From assembly GCA_963798325.1 (NCBI GenBank), contig CAWCSS010000008.1, positions 744,001 to 808,000 of the forward strand: DNA of 64,000 bases, read 5' to 3'. The stretch comes from Solirubrobacter sp963798325 (GTDB lineage: Bacteria; Actinomycetota; Thermoleophilia; Solirubrobacterales; Solirubrobacteraceae). The notes under the pieces were generated by a model that worked only from the letters and a program-made list of their open reading frames with translations, did no database searches and was not told where the DNA came from. Made by a program: the position numbers and the translations under genes. The stretch's first letter is position 1; every line of letters begins with the position of its first letter. This document shows, one piece after another, positions 17,401 through 25,461 of the stretch.

Positions 17401-18248
17401 CGACGCTGGCCGTCAACTGCGGCAACGTGACCGCCTGGCGCAACGCGCCCGTCGACTGCGCCGTGACCGCCGACGGCGGCGTCTCCGGCGTCTCCGCGCT
17501 GACCGGCGCCGCCGGCGGCGACGCCACCGAGATCACCAACGGGCACTACGTCGTCAGCGCCGACGGCGCCTGGACCCTGACCTTCCGCGCCGTCGACGGC
17601 GCCGGCAACGAGGCCGTGGCCAAGGCCGATGTGAAGGTCGACGCGACCGCCCCGGGTGCGCACGTCTCGTGCCTGCCGGACGCCGGCCTCGCCTACACCT
17701 GCAACCCCTCGGGCGCCGACGCCGGCTCGGGCCTCGCCGCGCTCGCCTACTCGATCAACGGCGCCGCGCCGGTCGCCATCGGCAACGGCTCGGCGTTCAG
17801 CGCGACCAAGGGCACGGTCGTCGTCATCGCCACCGACGGCGCCGGCAACTCGACCACCTCGGCCGCGGTGACCCTCACCGACCGCACCCCGCCGAAGACG
17901 CCGACCACGATCACCCCGCGCTCGGCCAGCGAGGCGGTCCTGCTGGCCGGCAAGGCCTCCGCGTCCGGCCGCCTGCTCGGCCAGCTCTCCCTGTCGGCCA
18001 CCCCCACCGTCACGACCGTCGACCTGCGCCCGCTCGCCCTGGGCAAGGGCACGTTCCGGTTCGTCCTGAAGGTCGCGTACGGCAAGAAGACCAAGACCGT
18101 CACCAAGACCCAGACCACGGTCAAGGGCTACTCGAAGCGCATCCGCGTCTCCGTGCCCGCCTCGGCCACGGCCAAGGTCGACCTCACCGTGCGCCGCAAG
18201 TCGCGCAAGCGCTGGGTCACCCACGCCGCGGCCCACGCCAAGCTGTAG
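14442..18248 (+). CDS. Giant secreted protein of ~13 tandem AGN-type Ig-like repeats
   Basis: A 1268-residue secreted protein. GTG start; signal peptide IRTFFLLLVLGSLLAAPAAA with a likely cleavage ASA-DP. The mature chain is about 13 tandem units of ~85-90 residues, each with a WRVDGG or WRIDG-like strand, GDGTHTLETRV, D-AGN-S-WRS and KID-T-PVNTT, as in bacterial Ig-like/OmpL47-type domains seen in cell-surface proteins. The last ~120 residues (from TPPKTPTTITPRS) are a different beta-rich, Lys/Arg-rich tail (GKKTKTVTKTQTTVKGYSKR) that could bind anionic envelope polymers. No sortase motif or anchor helix is seen. Function (adhesion or surface layer) is inference. Confidence 0.85.
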   Translation: MSPRIRTFFLLLVLGSLLAAPAAASADPWASVFSVPSACPESGPFATIATDTTTVPVGWQNADVNVALTGSNNTGFEWKLSCGGAVQTANPAPITGSGTFTLTHRALESGTGLPTHWVDDTVQIDQTTPVNSTSTSTAWRTGPVTVPLSTYDDISPVHGEWKVDGAVSYTVSSTATVSGTGTHTLYTSAVDAAGNRDDRSQTVKVDDTVPLDTTVTPVGWVQDVAHITLSGTDAGDQSGVASVYYQIDSGAITPANNGDVIDITANGAHTLKTRVLDNVGNDSGWTTRTVQVDSAGPLDATTGAPVGWYRTAPSVNVSIAATDTSGSGVTRIEWRIPEDALSGDVAGAGPVPVTVTGEGTHTLQVRFTDSMSHVTPWLDHEIKIDTTLPADVTNPTSAWLSQNSLNVSVHGTDVAPGSGVASVEWKIDGVADSAVGDTGLAVVTGTGEHVVESRIIDVAGNASPWGSHTVRLDPTAPRNTSPTASTAWRAGAYSVLLNGEDDNSGVDSVRWRVDGGVEHSGTRAIETATVSGDGTHTLETRVRDVAGNYSTWRPEAINIDSVAPVNTTTAPGAPVGSGHKVTITGTDALSGIAGVQWQVDNGPIMSTPEATIIGAGVHILKSKVIDNAGNTSAWLPQSITVDGTYEDSDAPIDTTTIPTGWQTGAVTVTVTADDQGGTGVKRVEWRYDGLAIDGGVSGATFSVTDDGVHDIETRATDNAGNTSAWRSQTLKIDHTLPVDTTAISTGWTNTPGFTLTATDATSGVDKIEYRINNGSVVSAASGTTVPLADGTYTVSHRVYDIAGQLTGWKNDTLKIDTSIPVNTSGAAPTAWQTAALSLDLTGTDTGSGVDHAEWRIGTTAVPTSGTPAVVDVDGTSTLQTRIVDKAGNASAWRSETVKVDRTKPTNTTPAVTQGWRKTNFTTTVAGTDAASGVASVQWRLDGGAITSTAAVSITADGMHKLETRVVDVAGNIGDWRTDSIGIDKVLPTLAVNCGNVTAWRNAPVDCAVTADGGVSGVSALTGAAGGDATEITNGHYVVSADGAWTLTFRAVDGAGNEAVAKADVKVDATAPGAHVSCLPDAGLAYTCNPSGADAGSGLAALAYSINGAAPVAIGNGSAFSATKGTVVVIATDGAGNSTTSAAVTLTDRTPPKTPTTITPRSASEAVLLAGKASASGRLLGQLSLSATPTVTTVDLRPLALGKGTFRFVLKVAYGKKTKTVTKTQTTVKGYSKRIRVSVPASATAKVDLTVRRKSRKRWVTHAAAHAKL

Positions 18249-18254
18249 CCGCCC

Positions 18255-18273
18255 GGCGGCGCACCGCGCCGCC
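18255..18273 (+). terminator. Hairpin after the Ig-repeat gene
   Basis: Arms GGCGGCGC (18255-18262) and GCGCCGCC (18266-18273) with loop ACC, 6 bases beyond the stop codon. No T-tract follows, but position and stability fit a terminator. Confidence 0.55.
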
Positions 18274-18360
18274 GCGCTCCGCGCGCCCGCCGCGCTCGCC
18301 GCGCGCGCCGCGCCGCTCCGCGCGCTCGCGCCGCCGGCGTCCGCGCGCCGACTCGCGCGT
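18274..18360. repeat. Low-complexity G+C tract of CGCG/CCGC words
   Basis: About 87 bases almost entirely G and C, built of overlapping CGCGC, CCGCG and GCTCCGCG words with very few A or T. It lies between the hairpin after the Ig-repeat gene and the palindrome before the 18408 gene. No coding frame here looks real. Confidence 0.6.
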
Positions 18361-18366
18361 CCCGGC

Positions 18367-18394
18367 CTCGCTTGCAACAATTGGCGCAAGCGAG
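18367..18394 (+). promoter_or_regulatory. 28-bp palindrome upstream of the 18408 gene
   Basis: Perfect 9-base arms CTCGCTTGC (18367-18375) and GCAAGCGAG (18386-18394) surround a 10-base core centred on CAATTG. The only mismatched pairs are the two next to that core. It ends 13 bases before the ATG at 18408, immediately before the GAAAGGA ribosome site. It could be an operator for a dimeric repressor or a leader hairpin that gates the ribosome site. Confidence 0.5.
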
Positions 18395-18407
18395 AAAGGA
18401 AGCGTTC

Positions 18408-18839
18408 ATGTCCAAGGTCCTGGTCGTCGCCAACAAGACCGCCGCCACGCCGGCGCTCATCGAGGCCGTCCGCGAACGTGCCGCCCGCGGGCCGGCCACC
18501 TTCACGCTGCTCGTGCCCAACACCGCGCACGGGTTGCACCGGCTCGTCGACCCCGAGGACCAGGGCGACACCGAGGCCCAGACCACGATCGAGCTCGCCG
18601 TCCCGCTGCTCGAGAAGGCCGCCGGGAGCCCCGTCGAGAGCATGATCGGCGACCCCGAACCGCTCGCCGCGATCCAGGACGCGATCAACATCCACGGCTT
18701 CGACGAGCTGATCATCTCCACCCTGCCCCAGCGCGTCAGCAAGTGGCTCAAGCTCGACCTGCCCTCCAAGGTCGCGGGCCTCGGCCTCCCCGTCACGACC
18801 GTGATCGCGTCAAGCCGGGAGGAACGCGCGCTCGCATGA
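18408..18839 (+). CDS. Small universal-stress-like alpha/beta protein
   Basis: A 143-residue protein with a Rossmann-like alternating pattern: SKVLVVANKTAATPALIEAV at the N-terminus, FTLLVPNTAHGLHRL, PLLEKAAGSPVESMIGDPEPLAAIQDAI, FDELIISTLPQRVSKWLKLDLPSKV, and VTTVIASS. The layout (strand, variable loop, DP-PL, then I-STLP-R-SKWL) resembles the UspA-related protein family but lacks the GxxGS phosphate loop of ATP-binding UspA, so nucleotide binding is doubtful. GAAAGGA precedes the ATG at good spacing. The palindrome at 18367-18394 suggests dedicated regulation. A 27-aa membrane protein follows 16 bases downstream. Confidence 0.75.
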   Translation: MSKVLVVANKTAATPALIEAVRERAARGPATFTLLVPNTAHGLHRLVDPEDQGDTEAQTTIELAVPLLEKAAGSPVESMIGDPEPLAAIQDAINIHGFDELIISTLPQRVSKWLKLDLPSKVAGLGLPVTTVIASSREERALA

Positions 18840-18855
18840 GTAGGGTGAGGGGACA

Positions 18856-18939
18856 GTGACTCCCCTCTGGATCTGGATGCAGGTGATCATCGTCGTGTGC
18901 GTGATCGTCGCCGCGATCATCGCGCTGATCAAGCTCTAA
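18856..18939 (+). CDS. Tiny single-span membrane protein (27 aa)
   Basis: GTG-initiated frame of 27 codons, preceded by GAGGGGA at proper spacing. It encodes a short Trp-containing lead (TPLWIWMQ) and one strongly hydrophobic helix (VIIVVCVIVAAIIALIKL). It lies 16 bases after the universal-stress-like gene and is probably co-transcribed with it. Such micro-proteins are usually missed by gene callers. Function unknown. Confidence 0.55.
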   Translation: MTPLWIWMQVIIVVCVIVAAIIALIKL

Positions 18940-19308
18940 CGGCGGCACCGCGCGCCGGGCGCCCACCCGGCGGCGATCGTCCGCGACACTCCGTACGTGG
19001 GCGCCGCGCGGCCGGGACGCGCGTTGCGCCCGTCACGTCAACTCGCCGGTTTGCGCCCGAACCGTCCATGAGAGACGGGCGAGAACGCGCCGGTGCAGCC
19101 GTTCACGCGATCCCGCTGCCCAAGCGGGATCGCGCTGCACGGGCCGCCCGGAAGCGATCAGCGAAGACGGAGCGTGCAGGGTCTACGGCCCGACAGGTGG
19201 TCCCGCGGGCCTTCCACCGCCGGTCCGATGCGCCCCCGCGGGACGCCGGGATACAACCCCAGCGCCCCGCGGGTCAGCGGGCGCACACCACGGACGGAGG
19301 GGGAACAC
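18940..19308. other. Intergenic region before the double amidase
   Basis: No convincing coding frame is visible. The only recognisable element is a strong Shine-Dalgarno sequence (GGAGGGGGA, about 19295-19303) just before the TTG start at 19309. The promoter of the amidase gene should lie here but no clear -10/-35 pair could be assigned. Confidence 0.5.
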
Positions 19309-22300
19309 TTGAAACGCGCATTCGTCGCGGCCGTCATCGGCTGCGCGCTGTGGGCGGCGCCCGCGCACGCCGCCGAGCTCGATCTCGAGACGCTCGACGG
19401 GCCGACCGCCGAGAGGATGATGCAGGAGGGCACGCTGACTTCGGTCGAGCTGACGCGCGCCTACATCGCGCGCATCGCCGCGCTCAACAAGCGCGGGCCC
19501 GGGCTCAACGCGGTCACACAGCTCAACCCGGACGCACTGAAGGACGCCGCGCTGCTCGACAAGGAGCGCAAGGAGGGCCACCTGCGCGGGCCCGCGCACG
19601 GGCTGCCGCTGCTGCTCAAGGACCTGATCGACGTCAAGGGCATGTACACGTCGGCGGGCAACTTCTCGTTGCGCAACTCGTTCCCGGCGATCGACTCGGG
19701 CGTGGCCAAGAAGCTGCGCGAGAACGGCGTCGTGATCCTGGGCAAGCTCGGCCTGTCCGAGTACGCGAACTACTTCGGCAACCAGCCGTCGGGGTTCTCG
19801 AACCTGACGGGGCAGGTGCTCAACGGCATCGATGCCGACCAGAACCCGTCGGGCTCCTCGTCGGGCACCGGCTCGGCGGCGGCCGCGGCGCTCTCGATGC
19901 TGACCATCGGCACCGAGACCAGCGGCTCGATCATCAGCCCGTCGCGCACGAACGGGATCGTCGGCCTGCGGCCCACGGTCGGTCTCGTACCCGGCTACGG
20001 CATCGCGCCGATCTCGGCCTCCCAGGACACGGCCGGCCCGATGGACCGCACGGTCTCCAACGCGGCCATGACACTGCAGTCGATCGCGGGCTATGACCCG
20101 CACAACGCCGACTACTACCACGGGATCTGGGGCCCGGGGATCAACGACACCGACATCATCCCGCCCGTCCCCGCCACCGTGCCGAACTACATGTCGGCGC
20201 TGGACCTGAACTTCGTCCGCGGCAAGCGCATCGGCTACAACGGCACGCTCACCGACGGCACGCCGCTCAAGCAGGCCTACGACGCGCTCCAGGCCGCCGG
20301 GGCGATTCTGGTCGAGCGGCCCGTGATCTCCGAGAGCGGCATCCCGGGTTCGGTGCTGGCCTACGAGGCCCACCGCGACATCGACCACTACTACGCCCAC
20401 CTCGGGCCCGACGCGCCGATCAAGTCGCTGGCCGAGGAGGTCGCCGACAACGAGGCCAACGAGCATGAGGCGCTCAAGTTCGGGCATAACACGCACCTCA
20501 GCGCGCTCGCGATCGACATCTCACCCGACTCCGACGCCTCGGTGCAGTACCGCAACAACGTGCTGGTCGGCAAGCAGCTCGCGCACAGCGGGATCGACCG
20601 GATGATGACCAACGACACTCCCGACGACCCGAGCGACGACTTCATCGCGATCCTCGGCTCGGTCAGCCAGGGCGCGCGCGCCGGCTATCCGCAGATGACG
20701 ATCCCGATGGGCTACGACGACTCCACCCGGCGGGCGCTGTACGTCTACATCCACGCCAACGCCTACAAGGAGCGCGACCTGCTCGGCGTCGCCTACGTGA
20801 TCGAGCAGGCGACCAAGCTGCGCCGCCCGGCGTCGCAGGTCAACCCGAGCATGTACCGCTGCGCCAAGACGATCCCGGCGCCGCCGTACGCCGAGCGCGG
20901 CTCGTGCAACCCGGACTACGCGTCGACGATGGACCTCGCCGGCGGCGCGGCGCCCGAGCTGCCGTTCAGCCTCGAGACCGAATCCGCGCAGTCGCTGCAG
21001 GACCGGCTGACCGCCGGCACGCTCACGAGCGAGACGCTCGTGCAGGCCTACCTCGCGCGGATCGCGCTCACCAACGCCGAGGGCCCGGCGATCCAGGCCG
21101 TGCGGGCGCTCAACCCGCACGCGGTGGCGGAGGCCAAGGCACTCGACGCCGAGCGTGCGAGCAGCGGCCCCCGCGGCCCGCTGCACGGCCTGCCGGTGCT
21201 GCTCGACGACGCCATCGACGTCGCCGGGATGCCGACCACCGGCGGCTCGATCGCGTTGCAGCACTCGATGCCGGCCGATGACGCGGCGCTGGTGGCCAAG
21301 CTCAAGGCCGCCGGCGCGATCATCCTCGGCAAGACCAACGTCACCGAGCTCAACGGCGTCTTCGACACCACGATGCCCGACGGCTACTCCTCACTCGGCG
21401 GGCAGGTGCTGATGCCCTCCGACACCGACGACACGCCCGCGGGCTCCTCCGCCGGCTCGGCGGCCGCGGCGGCGATGGGCCTGGCGGCGCTGACGATCGG
21501 TCGCGAGACCTCGACCGACTCGGCGCAGATGATCGCTCCGGCGGGCGTCAACGGCGTCGTCGCGCTCAAGCCGACCGTCGGCACCGTCTCGACCGATGGC
21601 GTCATGCCGGTCGCGAAGGCGCAGGACTCGGCCGGGCCGATCGCGCGCACGGTGGCCGACGCGGCGAGCGCCCTGGGCGCCATGACCGGTGAGAGCTACC
21701 CGCTCTCGACCTCGCTCGTGGGCACGAAGGTCGCCGTGATCAACAGCACCTCCGGCCCGTACCCGTCGGTCGTCGCCGCGCTCGAAGCGGCCGGGGCGAC
21801 GACCGCGGTGACGACGGTCTCCACGCCGAGCCCGAACCCGCCGAGCATCGTCGAGCGCGCGTTCGCCCACGACCTCGACGCCTACCTGGGCACGACCTCG
21901 GGCGGCGCGGGCTCGCTGCAGGAGATCGTCGACTACAACGCGATGCACCCCGTCGAGGGCCTCAAGTACCAGCAGGAGCAGCTCATCGACGCCGCGTCCG
22001 CCGACACGACGGGCTACGAGGCCGACCTGGCGGCCGGGAAGGCGTCCAACGCGGCCGTGATCGACGACATGCTCGGCGACGACGGCGACGTCATCGCCGT
22101 CCCGAGCGGCAACGCGCTGGTCAACGTCGCCGACCGCGCGGGCTACCCCGTGCTGACCGTCCCTGCCGGTTACGGCACCGGCAGCGCGGGCCGCAACCCG
22201 ATCGGCGTGACGTTCGTCGGCAGCGCCGGAAGCGAGGGCAAGCTGCTGCAGGCCGGATACGCCTACGAGCAGGCCTCCAAGGTCCGGCTCGCCCCGAGCT

Positions 22301-22854
22301 GGACGAACCCGAGCATGTTCCGCTGCGTCGCGGGCAGCACGTTCTACTCGCCGCACCACTGCCACCCGGGCGACGTCGAGAGCCCCTACGCCGCCGGGCC
22401 GACGGAGTACCCGGTCGCCGCCGGCGTCGGCGCGGACGTGCCCGCCACGTTGTCGCTCGCGCTCGGCGCGCCGGCCGCGTTCGGCGTGTTCACGCCCGGC
22501 ATCGCCTACACCTACACGGCGTCCACGACGGCCGCGGTGATCTCGACCGCGGGCGACGCGACGCTGTCGGTGGCCGACCCGAGCGCGACGGCCACGGGCC
22601 ACCTGGTCAACGGCGCCTACTCGCTGCCGATGACGCTGCAGGCGGGCGCGAGCAGCCCAGGCGGTGTCTCGGTCGCGCCGTTGGCGCCGGTCGGCGGTGC
22701 GAGCAGCCCGACGGCGCTGCTGCGCTACGACGGGCCGATCAGCAACGACCCCGTGTCGGTCTCGTTCTCACAGCAGATCGGGGCGAGCGATGCGCTGCGC
22801 ACGGGCTCCTACAGCAAGACGCTCACGTTCACGCTGAGCACCACGCAGCCGTAG
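19309..22854 (+). CDS. Secreted double amidase-signature protein with C-terminal beta module
   Basis: An 1181-residue exported protein: signal peptide KRAFVAAVIGCALWAAPAHA after a TTG start with GGAGGGGGA upstream. Two amidase-signature (AS) domains follow. Domain 1 (about residues 25-520) has the triad: K104 in HGLPLLLKDLID, a GSSSG cis-Ser loop, and S207 in GTETSGSI. Domain 2 (about 545-1000) has the same architecture, but the Lys position is D633 (HGLPVLLDDAID) and the nucleophile loop reads GRETSTDSAQM, so it is probably inactive. The last ~138 residues, from VPATLSLALG to TLTFTLSTTQP, match the tail of the gene at 546-2258. It should hydrolyse amide bonds outside the cell; substrate unknown. 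Confidence 0.88.
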   Translation: MKRAFVAAVIGCALWAAPAHAAELDLETLDGPTAERMMQEGTLTSVELTRAYIARIAALNKRGPGLNAVTQLNPDALKDAALLDKERKEGHLRGPAHGLPLLLKDLIDVKGMYTSAGNFSLRNSFPAIDSGVAKKLRENGVVILGKLGLSEYANYFGNQPSGFSNLTGQVLNGIDADQNPSGSSSGTGSAAAAALSMLTIGTETSGSIISPSRTNGIVGLRPTVGLVPGYGIAPISASQDTAGPMDRTVSNAAMTLQSIAGYDPHNADYYHGIWGPGINDTDIIPPVPATVPNYMSALDLNFVRGKRIGYNGTLTDGTPLKQAYDALQAAGAILVERPVISESGIPGSVLAYEAHRDIDHYYAHLGPDAPIKSLAEEVADNEANEHEALKFGHNTHLSALAIDISPDSDASVQYRNNVLVGKQLAHSGIDRMMTNDTPDDPSDDFIAILGSVSQGARAGYPQMTIPMGYDDSTRRALYVYIHANAYKERDLLGVAYVIEQATKLRRPASQVNPSMYRCAKTIPAPPYAERGSCNPDYASTMDLAGGAAPELPFSLETESAQSLQDRLTAGTLTSETLVQAYLARIALTNAEGPAIQAVRALNPHAVAEAKALDAERASSGPRGPLHGLPVLLDDAIDVAGMPTTGGSIALQHSMPADDAALVAKLKAAGAIILGKTNVTELNGVFDTTMPDGYSSLGGQVLMPSDTDDTPAGSSAGSAAAAAMGLAALTIGRETSTDSAQMIAPAGVNGVVALKPTVGTVSTDGVMPVAKAQDSAGPIARTVADAASALGAMTGESYPLSTSLVGTKVAVINSTSGPYPSVVAALEAAGATTAVTTVSTPSPNPPSIVERAFAHDLDAYLGTTSGGAGSLQEIVDYNAMHPVEGLKYQQEQLIDAASADTTGYEADLAAGKASNAAVIDDMLGDDGDVIAVPSGNALVNVADRAGYPVLTVPAGYGTGSAGRNPIGVTFVGSAGSEGKLLQAGYAYEQASKVRLAPSWTNPSMFRCVAGSTFYSPHHCHPGDVESPYAAGPTEYPVAAGVGADVPATLSLALGAPAAFGVFTPGIAYTYTASTTAAVISTAGDATLSVADPSATATGHLVNGAYSLPMTLQAGASSPGGVSVAPLAPVGGASSPTALLRYDGPISNDPVSVSFSQQIGASDALRTGSYSKTLTFTLSTTQP

Positions 22855-22865
22855 GCACACCGATC

Positions 22866-22893
22866 GACGGGGCGCGCCGCGGCGCGCCCCGTC
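22866..22893 (+). terminator. Terminator hairpin after the double amidase
   Basis: Perfect 12-base arms GACGGGGCGCGC (22866-22877) and its complement (22882-22893) with a CGCG loop, starting 12 bases past the stop. No U-run follows. Confidence 0.75.
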
Positions 22894-22965
22894 AGCGGTG
22901 GCGTGGGCGTGACTCGCGAGACCTGAACCGGCGAGCGGGACGAGGTACCGCTTTATGATCGCGCC

Positions 22966-23409
22966 ATGTTCCGTTCGATCGTCGTGGGTACCGACGGGTC
23001 AGACACGGCCGGGAAGGCCGTGAACGAGGCGATCGACCTCGCGAAGGCGATCGGTGCGCGGGTGAGCCTCGTGTCGGCCTATGAGCCGGTGCCGAAGGCC
23101 CGGTTGCGCGAGGAGGCGCGGCAGACGCCGGCCGACCTCCAGTGGATGGTCAACCCGCGCGAAGAGGTGGATCAGACGCTCAGCGACGCCGCGGCGCTGG
23201 TGCGCGAGGCGGGCGTCGAGGTGGAGACGTTCGCTCGCGAGGGGGCTCCCGCCGACGCGATCCTCGACGTCGCGGAGGAGCGGGACGCGGACCTGATCAT
23301 CGTGGGCAACAAGGGCATGACCGGCGCGCGGCGGTTCCTGCTCGGCTCGGTGCCGAACAAGGTGTCCCACCACGCGCCCTGCTCGGTCCTGATCATCCGG
23401 ACGACCTGA
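22966..23409 (+). CDS. Universal stress protein, UspA family
   Basis: A 147-residue UspA-fold protein. SIVVGTDGSDTAGKAVNEA starts strand 1, and IIVGNKGMTGARRFLLGSVP matches the ATP-binding G-2x-G-9x-G(S/T) motif, followed by V-HHAPCSVLII. ATP binding is therefore likely. Family members help survival under starvation, oxidative or hypoxic stress; the target here is unknown. It stands alone between the amidase terminator and the convergent subtilase gene. Confidence 0.93.
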   Translation: MFRSIVVGTDGSDTAGKAVNEAIDLAKAIGARVSLVSAYEPVPKARLREEARQTPADLQWMVNPREEVDQTLSDAAALVREAGVEVETFAREGAPADAILDVAEERDADLIIVGNKGMTGARRFLLGSVPNKVSHHAPCSVLIIRTT

Positions 23410-23454
23410 GGCCGCCGCGCGAGCGGGCCCATCGGGCGCGACGAGGCCCCCCGG

Positions 23455-24835
23455 CTACGTGACCGGGATCGCGGGGTCCGTGGCGCGGGCCGCGTCGATG
23501 CGTCCCCAGCCGTAGTGCGGGTCCTGCCCGACCGGCCCGAGGTCGGTGGCCGTCGTCTCCAGCCGGCGCTCGATCGCGGCCGGGGTGGGGTGCGGGCCGA
23601 GGATGCCCGACGCGATCACCAGCGCGGCCGTGGCCGAGACGTGGGGCGTGGCCATCGACGTGCCGATGTAGCCGTCCGGCAGGCCGAAGCGGCTTGGGGA
23701 CGACGTGAAGGTCATCTGGAAGATGTCCAGGCCCGGCGGGCTCGGCGGGGCGGCAGCCCGGGTCGCCTTCCAGCGCCGCGTCGGCGCCGCCGCCCGGAGC
23801 CACGACGTCCAGGTCGCTGCCCTCGTTGGAGTAGTCGGCCTGGCAGCCGTGCTGGGTGGTCGCGCCGACCGACAGCACGTCGTTGGAGCGCGCCGGGTAG
23901 GCGACGGCCGCCGCGGCCGCGTTGCCGGAGGCGCCGACGACGAGGACGTTCTTGCGCCGGGCGTGGCGGATCGCGTCCAGGATGTTCGGGATCTGCGCCC
24001 GCGTGATGTCCGACGGGAACTCGAACGAGAGGTTGATGACCTGGGCGCCGTGGTCGGCCGCGAAGCGGATGCCCTCGGCGATCTGCTGCGAGTCGCCCTC
24101 GCCGGCCCGGTCGAGCACCTTGACCGGCATGATCCTCACGCCGTAGGCCAGCCCGGTGACGCCGACCGCGTTGCCGGTGCCCTCGGCGATCGTGCTCGCC
24201 ACGTGCGTGCCGTGGCCGAAGTCGTCGTTCGGGTACGGGTCGTTGTTGACGAAGTCCCAGCCACGCACGAAGCGCTTCTTGTTGAGGTCCGGCGACTTGC
24301 GGAAGCGCCCGCGGTTCGCGTAGGCGACGCCCGTGTCCAGCACCGCGACGACGACGCCCTTGCCGCCCGGCTTGCCCGCCTGCGCGAGATGCACCCACGC
24401 GTCCGGCGCGTTGACCCCGGTCTCGGGCAGGAAGTTCCACTGCAGCGTCTGCCAGCCGCCCGGCGTCGCCGTGTTGCCCGGGTCCGACGGCACCCAGCCG
24501 GAGATGTGCGCGACGTAGTTGCGCGTGACGCTCAACACGCCCGGCTGCCTGCGCAGGGCCCGCTCCGCCGAGGCGACGTCGCGGACCTTCATGACCTTGG
24601 TGCGCGGCACCGCCCCCGCGGAGGACGCATGCGCGCCGCGGCCGTAGCGGACGACGAGCTCACCCGCCCGGTAGCGAGGAGTGGCCGCGGCCTCGGCGGC
24701 AAAGGCGGTGGCGGCCGCGCCGGCCGGGGCGGCGTGCGCGGGACGCGCGTTCGCACCGCTCGCCGCCACCGGCAGGGCGAGGGCGAGCGCGGACGCAAAG
24801 AGCGTGGCTGGGAGCAGGGGGGAGCGGGGCGTCAT
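23455..24835 (-). pseudogene. Secreted subtilisin-family (S8) serine protease, frameshifted
   Basis: The gene starts at 24835 with a signal peptide (LFASALALALPVAASG) and an inhibitor-I9-like prodomain (AGELVVRYGRG, SAERALRRQPGVLSV). The catalytic domain has Asp in VVVAVLDTGVA, His in DDFGHGTHVASTIAEG, and oxyanion Asn in VVGASGNAAA. After GADAALEGDPGC the frame must shift by one base (23727-23762) to reach FGLPDGYIGTSMATPHVSA, the catalytic Ser, and the C-terminal GWGRIDAARA. All triad residues are present once the shift is corrected. As sequenced, the open frame would miss the Ser. It would be an extracellular protease. Confidence 0.88.
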
Positions 24836-24909
24836 TCAGGTGTGTGGGGAGACGGGCGGATGGTCGGCGAACGGCCCGTCCCGTGTTCGTAGAACATGAT
24901 CGCCATGCC

Positions 24910-24925
24910 GTTGTTGCGGAACAAC
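24910..24925. promoter_or_regulatory. Inverted repeat between the subtilase and tadA
   Basis: Arms GTTGTT and AACAAC with a GCGG loop lie in the 119-base divergent gap. A GCAACAA word follows at 24934. It could be an operator or part of a promoter region; no clear -10 can be assigned. Confidence 0.3.
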
Positions 24926-24954
24926 CCCCAGATGCAACAAGAACAGGGTCAACT

Positions 24955-25461
24955 TTGCGTCCAGATGAGCACGGGATGCGACTTGCGCTCGCGGAGGCCG
25001 AGAAGGCCCTCGAGCACGACGACGTCCCCGTCGGGGCGGTGATTCTCGGCCCGGACGGCCAACTCGTCGGCGCCGGACACAACGAGCGCGAGCGCCTGCA
25101 GGACCCCAGCGCCCACGCGGAGATGCTCGCCATCCGACAGGCCGCCGTCGCGATCGGACATTGGCGGCTGCTCGACACCACGCTCTACGTGACCCTCGAG
25201 CCGTGCGCGATGTGCGCCGGCGCGATCGTCCTCGCGCGGATCCCGCGCGTGGTCTACGGCACGGCCGACCCGAAGGCCGGCGCCGCCGGCAGCGTCCTCG
25301 ACGTCCTGCAGGAGCCGCGCCTCAATCATCGACCGACGGTCACCAGGGACATCCTCCAACCCGAGTGCGCGGCGTTGCTGAAGGACTTCTTCGCCGGCAA
25401 GCGCCGCAGGTCGCTACCCTCAGCAATCGCCACACACCCGGAGGGGTGCGAGAGTGGTTGA
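24955..25461 (+). CDS. tadA: tRNA-specific adenosine deaminase
   Basis: A 168-residue cytidine/deoxycytidylate deaminase-fold enzyme. Zinc-site motifs are HAE (H54, E56, proton shuttle) in PSAHAEMLAIRQA and PCAMC (C84, C87). TadA deaminates A34 of tRNA-Arg(ACG) to inosine. I chose the TTG at 24955 because the codons before the ATG at 24976 read RPDEHG and complete the conserved DEHxMRLAL N-terminus of the family. The stop codon lies 22 bases inside the downstream tRNA-Ser gene, so the last residues (ATHPEGCESG) are encoded by the tRNA leader and acceptor region. Confidence 0.92.
   Translation: MRPDEHGMRLALAEAEKALEHDDVPVGAVILGPDGQLVGAGHNERERLQDPSAHAEMLAIRQAAVAIGHWRLLDTTLYVTLEPCAMCAGAIVLARIPRVVYGTADPKAGAAGSVLDVLQEPRLNHRPTVTRDILQPECAALLKDFFAGKRRRSLPSAIATHPEGCESG

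Noticed and set aside
14442..18248. Regular repeats considered as a CRISPR or DNA-level tandem repeat
   Set aside because: The periodicity is at protein level (~85-90 codons) with diverged bases; there are no short identical repeats with unique spacers.
14472..18695. A 1407-codon open frame antisense to the Ig-repeat gene
   Set aside because: The composition is Asp/Gly/Arg/Val repeats caused by the mirrored codons of a high-GC gene; the plus-strand gene has a signal peptide and true repeats.
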